The notes under the pieces were generated by a model. That model did no database searches and was not told the origin of the DNA. It saw only the letters and a program-made list of their open reading frames with translations. Source: an uncultured Eubacteriales bacterium (GTDB lineage: Bacteria; Bacillota; Clostridia; UMGS1810). Taken from it: DNA of 13,344 nucleotides. Both the position numbers and the translations under genes were made by a program. The DNA is taken from the NCBI GenBank assembly GCA_900555295.1, contig USKN01000030.1:1-13344 (forward strand), given 5' to 3'. Below, in pieces: positions 1-6,405 of the stretch (positions are counted from its first letter, which is position 1; the number at the start of each line of letters is the position of its first letter).

Positions 1-20
1 TTTATTGAACCGGTGTGAAA

Positions 21-53
21 CAAGCCGATTGCGGCTTGCACTTATGGTATAAT
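21..53 (+). promoter_or_regulatory. Promoter of the AraC-family gene with palindrome in the -35 region
   Basis: A perfect extended -10 element, TGGTATAAT, lies at 45-53. No convincing -35 hexamer sits 16-18 bp upstream, which fits an extended -10 promoter. A perfect 7-bp inverted repeat, CAAGCCG (21-27) and CGGCTTG (32-38) with a 4-nt loop, covers roughly -39 to -22 of the expected start near position 60. It is not followed by a T-run, so it looks more like an operator than a terminator, but it could also be the tail of an upstream element outside the window. The downstream leader (61-87) holds two GAGAGTTT-like repeats and the AGGAG ribosome binding site at 72-76. Confidence 0.6.
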
Positions 54-87
54 AAAAACAAGAGAGAGTTTAGGAGAGTTTTAGAAA

Positions 88-1002
88 ATGTATTATAAAT
101 TTGAACTTAATCAATTTCCTATAATAAATGATTTTTATATTGCTCCGCTGGATGAATATATGCTTCCGCTTGTAAATAATTCGGATATTTTAATTCTTGT
201 TCAATCAGGAGAGGTTACAATGCATCTTGACGAACAGCCGTATTCCCTGCGCGAAAACGACTTGTTTTTTATACCTGCAAATCATATGTATTGTCCCGAA
301 CCTGCCGACGATACCAAACCCGTAATGTGGTACATTCACTTTTCGGTTGCCGGCGGAATAAAAAATATGTCTTTTAACCGTATAAAAAGCGAAATAATGG
401 AAAAGTACGAGGAACTTAACTTTGAGGTTACCGACCGCCAAAAATCCATTTTTCAAATGAATACGGTTTATTTGCAAAACTATAATACAGGATTAAATAA
501 AAAAACGGTAACAACGCTTATAAATGCTTTTAACGAGTATACACGCTCAAAATCGATAATGTATAATTTGCAGCTATGCTCTATTATATTTTCTCTTTTA
601 ATTGAAGCGTCACAGCAAAACATACAGAACATAGCAAAAGACTTGCAGCTTAATGAACAAACAAACTCATCGGTAAAAATCGATAATGCCATACACTATG
701 TGTCAAAGCATTATACCGAAAAAATATCGCTTGACGATTTATGCAGTTATTGCAGTACATCACGCACACAGCTTATTCGTTTATTTAAAAATGTGCTTAA
801 TACCACACCAATAAAATATATAAATAATTTCAGGCTTTCAAAGGCAAAAGAATTGTTGTTTTACTATCCCGATAAAACAATTAACGAAATATCTACCGAA
901 TTGGGATTTGATAACCAACACTACTTTGCAAAAGTATTCCAAAAAAAATATAACGAATCGCCTACTCAATATAAAATGAGAAAACATAAAAAAACAAAAT
1001 AA
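88..1002 (+). CDS. AraC-family transcriptional regulator (cupin sensor + double HTH)
   Basis: A 304-residue regulator with the common AraC-family layout. The N-terminal region (about 10-100) resembles an AraC-type cupin sugar-binding domain, with the LRENDLFFIPANHMY signature around 54-68. The middle (about 100-190) is helical and may carry dimerisation. The C-terminal DNA-binding domain (about 196-297) has two helix-turn-helix motifs: the first around SLDDLCSYCSTSRTQLIRLF (214-233), the second around TINEISTELGFDNQHYFAKV (264-283) followed by the typical F-K-x-x-P-T-Y end, here as KYNESPTQYK. The start is chosen because AGGAG lies 11 nt upstream, behind an extended -10 promoter. It is convergent with the sugar operon, and AraC proteins beside sugar loci commonly activate them in response to the imported sugar. 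That role is inferred. No copy of the 11-bp repeat of the operon promoter is seen in front of this gene. Confidence 0.93.
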   Translation: MYYKFELNQFPIINDFYIAPLDEYMLPLVNNSDILILVQSGEVTMHLDEQPYSLRENDLFFIPANHMYCPEPADDTKPVMWYIHFSVAGGIKNMSFNRIKSEIMEKYEELNFEVTDRQKSIFQMNTVYLQNYNTGLNKKTVTTLINAFNEYTRSKSIMYNLQLCSIIFSLLIEASQQNIQNIAKDLQLNEQTNSSVKIDNAIHYVSKHYTEKISLDDLCSYCSTSRTQLIRLFKNVLNTTPIKYINNFRLSKAKELLFYYPDKTINEISTELGFDNQHYFAKVFQKKYNESPTQYKMRKHKKTK

Positions 1003-1046
1003 ACAAATGACGTTCGGCAAATACCAATGCCGAACGTCATTTGTTT
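1001..1046. terminator. Bidirectional Rho-independent terminator between convergent genes
   Basis: A perfect 19-bp inverted repeat: arm AAACAAATGACGTTCGGCA at 1001-1019, arm TGCCGAACGTCATTTGTTT at 1028-1046, with an 8-nt loop. The left arm begins inside the TAA stop codon of the AraC gene (1000-1002). Both outward flanks are T-rich in the direction of transcription (TTTGTTTT on plus; TTTGTTTATTTTGTTTTTTT on minus), so it should stop both the AraC transcript and the six-gene operon. Confidence 0.85.
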
Positions 1047-1080
1047 TGGGCAAGAGGTTTTTAACTATCTATTGCCCAAA
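1045..1080. repeat. Second inverted repeat adjoining the terminator
   Basis: A perfect 9-bp inverted repeat, TTTGGGCAA (1045-1053) and TTGCCCAAA (1072-1080), with an 18-nt loop. It shares two bases (1045-1046) with the right arm of the neighbouring 19-bp hairpin. Operon transcription on the minus strand meets it first, between the phosphorylase stop codon (1115) and the main terminator. It may stabilise the mRNA 3' end or act as an accessory terminator; no clean T-run follows it. Confidence 0.5.
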
Positions 1081-1114
1081 CTCAAGAAATTTAAATGTAA
1101 GTAATGTTAGTATT

Positions 1115-3382
1115 TTAAAAATTAACTTGTATGTTATGAACTCCGTCATTAAAAAACGGAATAATATCTCCCAAAATATCGGTACCGTCAACCGTTATTT
1201 GTTTTGTACCGGTGCGGTTTATTGAAATAATGTACTCTGCATTATACCTTTTTATGTGGCACTGTGCACTGTTCCACTCGCTTGGAAATGCGGGTGCAAT
1301 TTTTAAACCGCCGTATGATTTTTTTATTCCCAAAATGCCCTCAACAATTGTATTCATTGTCCAGCATTGACTGCCCGTGAGCCACGGTCTGCCCGCTCTG
1401 CCTCTTGTATGCTCGTTTAAATCAAATGAACTTGTCATTGCATACGGCAGCGCTCCCGATGTGCTTGCGGGGTTTTTATCGCTATCGGGCATAATTTTAA
1501 GCAAATCACGTACAGCGTCATCTCCGTTGCCCAAAAGAGTATCGGCATAAACCTTAAAGCTTGTTGCGTGGCAGTATACCGCACCGTTTTCAACCGTTCC
1601 GGGCAATTGTGCGCTTATTCTGCCTATTTGGTCACTATATTTATCATATGCCGGATAGTTTACCATACATCCGTAATCGGTTTCAATTAAATCGCATACC
1701 GCCTTTTGTATGTGCGGCAGTCTTTCGTCTGTTACAATGCCGCCTATAACAGACCAGCTTTGAGGATTAACATATATCTTTGAACCGTCAGACTCGGATG
1801 CACCTATGCGTTTGCCGTTTGAAAAACCGCGTATGTAATAATTTACGTCATTATCCCAGCAAACATCATTTACAAGAGTTTTAAGGTCTGCGTGCATTTT
1901 TTTATACTTGTCCGCCTCGTCATTGTGCTTTAAATATGTTTCAAGCTCAATCATCTCCAAAAGCATATATCCAAACGACATTGCCATAAATACGCTTTCT
2001 GCGTTTTCGTCCGACAAATTGAGCGCGTCATTCCAATCGGCAAATCGTGCAAGCGGTATTTTATGCGGGCCTCGGTCAGAGTCAATTCGTTCAATACATT
2101 TTTGCAAATGTTCGTAAACACTGCCCTCACCCTCGTCAAAATACGGAACGGTTAAGTTTAAAAATTCCATATCGTTTGAATATTTAAGATATCCGCAAAC
2201 CGTCATAATTATCCACATAGGACCGTCGGAATAATATGTTTTATCCATAGGAAACCACGAACGTACCGTATGCCCGTCCTTATATTGATATGTAAGTATT
2301 TTAATAAGTTCTTGCTTTATATTATCGGGCTCATTTATAATAAGTCCGTTTGCAAACTGCAAATTATCACGCGTGGCGTCTTTTTTGCGCAGGCAATACT
2401 CCAATCCTTTTTTAAGCCAGGTATTTACAAAATAATCAAATTTCTTTTCGGGTGTATTTATTGTAACACCCGAAAAGCGTTCTCTAATTGTGTTTACGGT
2501 GTCGCCAAACAATTTTTCGGCACATTCGCCCGTCTTAATACTTTGATATACGTCTGCCGCCTCGTTTTCGTCTTTAACAAGCGCCGCGCAAAAATTAACC
2601 GTTTTTGTTTCGTTGGGTTTTAGATTAAGCTTTACCATAAGCGACGCAAACGGTTTACCGCCGAGCGCAAGACCTCCGCAAAGTTCATTTTGATTTAACA
2701 GCTCATACGGATAGCTTAAACTGTCGTTTGAGCGGAAAAATCTCATTTCTTCACCCTCAAACGAATTAACTTCCGCGTCGGTACACAAAATTGCGCTGTA
2801 TTTGTCGTTTTTAATCTTGCTCCACGGGTTTAAATTATTGTAATAATAACCGTTGGCTTTTTTGCTGAAATTACCGTACGACGTTTGATTTTGACCGTCG
2901 CAAAATCTGGGTGCCGAAAATCCCGTAAGACACATTCTGTATGCAGGCACAACTGAAATACTGCGCGCCTCACTGCAGTTATTTGCAACAGTTACGGTAT
3001 ATACCACACCCGATATTTTACTTGGAACAAAAATGCGGATTTTGGTAAAAATGCCGTCCTTAACCGATGATATTTCGGTATAAGCGTCATAATGCGTGCA
3101 TTTAAAACCGCTTACTTTGTTTACATACGGAAATCCGCCCGTACACCAAACCTCACCGCTTTTATCGTCTTTAAAATAAATTGTTGTATTGTTTTTATCG
3201 GTAAATTGCACCGTTTCGCTATCTTTAAACTGATACGTTGCGCTAACCGTTCCGTTTTGATATATTTCGCTTACAAAGCCGTCGAGATTATACAAAACGT
3301 TTGTCATTGGAAAATCGGTTACATTGTTTTGGGTTTCAAAGCCTTTTCCGTTATCAATAAATTTACCTGTAGAGCAATTCAT
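1115..3382 (-). CDS. GH94-like glycoside phosphorylase (cellobiose phosphorylase superfamily)
   Basis: A 755-residue protein without signal peptide, so cytoplasmic, and close to the usual GH94 length. GH94 enzymes split beta-glucosidic bonds with inorganic phosphate to give a sugar 1-phosphate. The N-terminal beta-sandwich spans about 1-290 and an (alpha/alpha)6 barrel follows. Visible family signatures are RDNLQ (338-342), ADWNDALN (448-455) containing the region of the catalytic general-acid Asp, NPQSWSVIGG (539-548), the ENGAVYCH stretch ending at His605 where GH94 binds phosphate, and WLTGSQCW (667-674) with Thr669. Some positions differ from characterised members: the barrel motif usually read as SDDLLW is SDGPMW (385-390). 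Specificity is therefore open (cellobiose, laminaribiose, sophorose or another beta-linked sugar). It is the last operon gene, 3 nt after the upstream esterase. Its AAGGAG site lies inside the final codons of that gene. Confidence 0.88.
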   Translation of the reverse strand: MNCSTGKFIDNGKGFETQNNVTDFPMTNVLYNLDGFVSEIYQNGTVSATYQFKDSETVQFTDKNNTTIYFKDDKSGEVWCTGGFPYVNKVSGFKCTHYDAYTEISSVKDGIFTKIRIFVPSKISGVVYTVTVANNCSEARSISVVPAYRMCLTGFSAPRFCDGQNQTSYGNFSKKANGYYYNNLNPWSKIKNDKYSAILCTDAEVNSFEGEEMRFFRSNDSLSYPYELLNQNELCGGLALGGKPFASLMVKLNLKPNETKTVNFCAALVKDENEAADVYQSIKTGECAEKLFGDTVNTIRERFSGVTINTPEKKFDYFVNTWLKKGLEYCLRKKDATRDNLQFANGLIINEPDNIKQELIKILTYQYKDGHTVRSWFPMDKTYYSDGPMWIIMTVCGYLKYSNDMEFLNLTVPYFDEGEGSVYEHLQKCIERIDSDRGPHKIPLARFADWNDALNLSDENAESVFMAMSFGYMLLEMIELETYLKHNDEADKYKKMHADLKTLVNDVCWDNDVNYYIRGFSNGKRIGASESDGSKIYVNPQSWSVIGGIVTDERLPHIQKAVCDLIETDYGCMVNYPAYDKYSDQIGRISAQLPGTVENGAVYCHATSFKVYADTLLGNGDDAVRDLLKIMPDSDKNPASTSGALPYAMTSSFDLNEHTRGRAGRPWLTGSQCWTMNTIVEGILGIKKSYGGLKIAPAFPSEWNSAQCHIKRYNAEYIISINRTGTKQITVDGTDILGDIIPFFNDGVHNIQVNF

Positions 3383-3385
3383 TTT

Positions 3386-4939
3386 TTATTTCTCCTTTAA
3401 GTAGTATTTTAACGCCGATGTACTCTTTTCAAGTTCCTCTTTTATTGCACGGCAGGTTAAATTTGCACCGCGTACATTTGTGTGGGTATAGTCTTTTCCG
3501 CTTTTTGACGAGTCACTTATATAGCTGTTGCTGTGATTGTCTACTTCTTCTTGAGTAAGCCCAAACCCAAATTCGGTATCTTCGCTCTGAAGGAATGTAT
3601 CTCTTTCAAGGAAGTACTTGCTGCGTACTTTTGCCAAATCGCCAATGTCGTTAAAATGCTTCTCAATATTATCGAAAATATTTAAAAATACAACATCGTT
3701 TTTTTCGCATACCGAGCGCATTGTGTCAATCATAACTTTGGTTTTATCGCTTATGTCGGTTAAAGTTTCACCCGTGTGAATTTTAGAACACATAACAATA
3801 TTAATACCGTTTGCCTTTGCGTCGGTAATCATTTTGGTAAGCCCTTGTGCAAACCACTGTTCGGGTGCCATACCGTTGGGGCCGTATTTGTACGCATCGT
3901 TTATTCCGAGCGATACAAGTATATAATCTCCCGGTTTTGCGGCATCCATAGTTTTTTTCCATTTGCCGTTTCCGTAGCATTTATCACCCGTATCATTATC
4001 AACAATTGCCTGTGCCCACGCACCCGATTGGCAGTTGTTTACAACCGTTACATAATCACTTGAAAAATAATCTTTAATAAATGTACCCCAGCCTGCCTGC
4101 GGATACGACTCGGCTTTCCAATCCTGCCCCGTTGAGTCACCCACGCAAAACAGCGTTATTTTATCGAGCGTGCCGTCGCTTTCTTTTGTATACGGAACCA
4201 AATCATTAAACGAGCCTATTACAAAAGCCTTTGCCGTTTTTGTTTCGGCAGGTACATTGTACACGGCTGTTTCGTCGTTAAAGCTTTCGCCGTTTTCGCC
4301 GTAAGGAAGTGTCTTTGTGTCGACATAGCAATCACAAAGAGCGCCTTTTTCATCATAGCACGCAACAATTATGTTAATTTGTTCCGAAAAGCCGTATTTG
4401 TTTTTAAGGTTTACAACGGCTTTTACACCCTCGGCGGTATCAGCCTCATAATCCTGCGTAAACGTATGCGAATATGTTTTACCGTTTATTGTACGCTCGT
4501 ATTTGTATTCACTCGGCTCGGCATTTGAGTTTGATTTCTCAAATGCCTTGTTGCCGCTCGACAGCAATACCACATCACCCTGCGCAAGCTGCATGGTATA
4601 CTTGCTTTCAACAACCGTATCGTTTATAAATTCACCGTTGTATTTTAAATACATTTTGGTTTGTGACGCGTCGCCGCTGTATTTGAATTTTATGGCATAA
4701 CTTCCGTCACTTTTCACATCAAACTGTTCAATATATTTAATATCGTTAAACGAAAGATTTGATTTATCGGCATTTTTATCTGCCATTACAAGCGTTATTT
4801 GTTTGCCTGCCGCAACCGCCGCATTACCCTCAACATAAACATTTTTTGTTGAGCTGTTTTGCGATATATCTGCGGCACCTGCAGTTTGAATACTTGCGGC
4901 TACCATAAAAGCTGTAAGAATATTTATAAACTTTTTCAT
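3386..4939 (-). CDS. Secreted SGNH/GDSL esterase (CE12-like) with two N-terminal accessory modules
   Basis: A 517-residue exported protein. The signal peptide is about residues 1-22 (MKKF, hydrophobic core, AGA-A cleavage region). Two beta-rich modules follow: A, about 33-110, and B, about 163-252, both also present in the 967-residue esterase of this operon. The SGNH hydrolase domain (about 259-515) has block I VGDST (266-270, nucleophile Ser269), block II with Gly306, block III GIND (345-348, Asn347) and block V DYTH (483-486, Asp483/His486). The AGWG after block I and the overall spacing resemble rhamnogalacturonan acetylesterases (CE12). The likely reaction is removal of acetyl esters from a carbohydrate outside the cell; substrate unknown. 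The start codon overlaps the preceding stop as TAATG, so translation is probably coupled. An AAGGAG site sits 14 nt upstream, inside the end of the solute-binding protein gene. Confidence 0.9.
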   Translation of the reverse strand: MKKFINILTAFMVAASIQTAGAADISQNSSTKNVYVEGNAAVAAGKQITLVMADKNADKSNLSFNDIKYIEQFDVKSDGSYAIKFKYSGDASQTKMYLKYNGEFINDTVVESKYTMQLAQGDVVLLSSGNKAFEKSNSNAEPSEYKYERTINGKTYSHTFTQDYEADTAEGVKAVVNLKNKYGFSEQINIIVACYDEKGALCDCYVDTKTLPYGENGESFNDETAVYNVPAETKTAKAFVIGSFNDLVPYTKESDGTLDKITLFCVGDSTGQDWKAESYPQAGWGTFIKDYFSSDYVTVVNNCQSGAWAQAIVDNDTGDKCYGNGKWKKTMDAAKPGDYILVSLGINDAYKYGPNGMAPEQWFAQGLTKMITDAKANGINIVMCSKIHTGETLTDISDKTKVMIDTMRSVCEKNDVVFLNIFDNIEKHFNDIGDLAKVRSKYFLERDTFLQSEDTEFGFGLTQEEVDNHSNSYISDSSKSGKDYTHTNVRGANLTCRAIKEELEKSTSALKYYLKEK

Positions 4940-6381
4940 TATTTTTTCTTATTCTCCTTTAAATAATCGCCCACAACTTCATTTGCAAAATCCATTAAAT
5001 CTTTTTTACCCGCTTTTTCGTATTTAGCGTTTGCTTCTGCAGTAGCCTTTTCCAAATCGGCAGCTGTTCCGTTGTTAAGACTCTGGTATTCGCTTGTAAT
5101 ATTGCTCATTTGCGATATAACTGTGTTTACACGTGTTGTATCGGCAACAAAACCGTTTAACACACCTTTTTGTGATTCATTGTTAATCTTTTTAATCTGA
5201 TCCCACAAATCGTCGTCCATACCCTCAAGCATATAACCTGTAAACATACAGCCGTATTTCCAAACGTCACCGGGATTATACTTTGAGTCGGCAAGCTTTC
5301 TTATATGTGTATCGTCAACTTTTTCATAATGTTTACCCTCTATGCCGTATGCAACAAGGTTAAATATATCAGAGTTTGTATTGAGAAGATTTAAAAACTC
5401 CATAGCTTTTTCAGGGTGCTTTGATGTAGCGCTTATAGCCGTCATAGTAGTTGTAGCACCTGTTCTGTAAAGGTAATAATCGGTAAGCTGTGCCGCAACC
5501 AAATCAACACCGTAACCTACTTCTCTTTCTTTAAGGTCACCGGGACGGTAACCGTCGGTGCACCAGCAAGCATAAGCGGTTTGCTGTGTAGCTTGTGCAA
5601 CGGCAACGTCTTTTCTTATAAATCCTTTATCGTACCATTCTTTAATTTTTGCACGTGCCTGTGCTCTTTCGGGCTGATCCTGTTCAAACACAAGTTTATC
5701 TGTTGTTTTGTCGATTGTTACATTTGTAATTGATGTTTCTTCGTATTTATACGGGTCATCATAAAAATACTCAACACCCGGGAGTAAAATGGGGAAATAT
5801 TCGGGTTCGTTATCTCTTATTTTTTCGAGGAACGGTTCAATATCTTCCATTTTCTTTACTTTTGAAACATCAAAGTTATATTTGTCTACAAGTGCCTTTT
5901 GAAAATATATTGCTCTTGATTTTGTCATTGCCTGATAGCAGGGAACGGCATATGTTTCACCGTCAACCTGTGCGGCTTCCCATATATAATCGGGAATTAA
6001 TTTTTTAAGGTCTTTGCCGTATTTGTCGAGCAGGTCGTCAATTTCAACAAATCCGCCTCGTCTTACACCGTTAAGATAAGGATTTACAAATCCCGTAAAG
6101 CACAAGTCAAATTCGTCCTGCGATGCCATTATAAGCTGCATACGCTCTGTAAAATCTGCTTTTTCAATGTATTGAATGTCAAGTTTAACGCCTATTTCGG
6201 GTTCGGTTATTTTATTAACCTCGTCACATACCGCCTGTGTATCGTCCTGTTTTGAACCGGGCAAATACCACACAAGCGTTACAACCTCATCATCATTTTT
6301 GCTGCAGCCTACACAGCCAAAAACCGTAATAAATGCAAGCAAAACTACCAAAACCGTTTTAATTGTTCTCATTTTTTTCAT
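4939..6381 (-). CDS. Carbohydrate ABC transporter solute-binding lipoprotein (DUF3502-type)
   Basis: A 480-residue extracellular solute-binding protein, anchored as a lipoprotein. The N-terminus has a charged start (MKKMRTIK), a hydrophobic core and a lipobox-like end with two candidate lipid-bearing cysteines, in VFGC or CVGCS. The body follows the family 1 sugar-binding pattern (VTLVWYLPGS near the mature start, then IYFQKALVDKYNFD). The C-terminal third, including the tail with YEKAGKKDLMDFANEV, resembles the DUF3502 domain that accompanies LplB/LplC-type permeases. An in-frame ATG at 6390 exists, but it directly abuts AAGGAG (6391-6396) with no spacing. The ATG at 6381 gives a 9-nt spacing and is preferred. 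The protein would capture the oligosaccharide and pass it to the two permeases of this operon. The gene lies between two esterase genes and overlaps the next start by one base. Confidence 0.93.
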   Translation of the reverse strand: MKKMRTIKTVLVVLLAFITVFGCVGCSKNDDEVVTLVWYLPGSKQDDTQAVCDEVNKITEPEIGVKLDIQYIEKADFTERMQLIMASQDEFDLCFTGFVNPYLNGVRRGGFVEIDDLLDKYGKDLKKLIPDYIWEAAQVDGETYAVPCYQAMTKSRAIYFQKALVDKYNFDVSKVKKMEDIEPFLEKIRDNEPEYFPILLPGVEYFYDDPYKYEETSITNVTIDKTTDKLVFEQDQPERAQARAKIKEWYDKGFIRKDVAVAQATQQTAYACWCTDGYRPGDLKEREVGYGVDLVAAQLTDYYLYRTGATTTMTAISATSKHPEKAMEFLNLLNTNSDIFNLVAYGIEGKHYEKVDDTHIRKLADSKYNPGDVWKYGCMFTGYMLEGMDDDLWDQIKKINNESQKGVLNGFVADTTRVNTVISQMSNITSEYQSLNNGTAADLEKATAEANAKYEKAGKKDLMDFANEVVGDYLKENKKK

Positions 6382-6390
6382 TACATACAT

Positions 6391-6396
6391 CTCCTT
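6391..6396 (-). promoter_or_regulatory. Ribosome binding site deciding the solute-binding protein start
   Basis: On the minus strand AAGGAG is followed by ATGTATGTA and then ATG. The first ATG (6390) has zero spacing and cannot be used efficiently from this site. The ATG at 6381 is 9 nt downstream and begins the lysine-rich MKKMRTIK of a normal lipoprotein signal peptide. Confidence 0.75.
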
Positions 6397-6405
6397 TTAC
6401 TTTTT

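Noticed and set aside
1001..1080. Insertion-sequence end or small mobile repeat
   Set aside because: There is no target duplication or transposase remnant, and the position between convergent genes with T-rich flanks is explained by termination.
1007..1225. 72-codon open frame on the plus strand after the AraC gene
   Set aside because: It starts inside the terminator hairpin and runs into the antisense of the phosphorylase 3' end; no ribosome binding site.
2270..2623. 117-codon open frame on the plus strand
   Set aside because: It is fully antisense to the GH94-like gene, its Cys/Phe/Ile-rich composition reflects the complementary codons, and it has no start signal.
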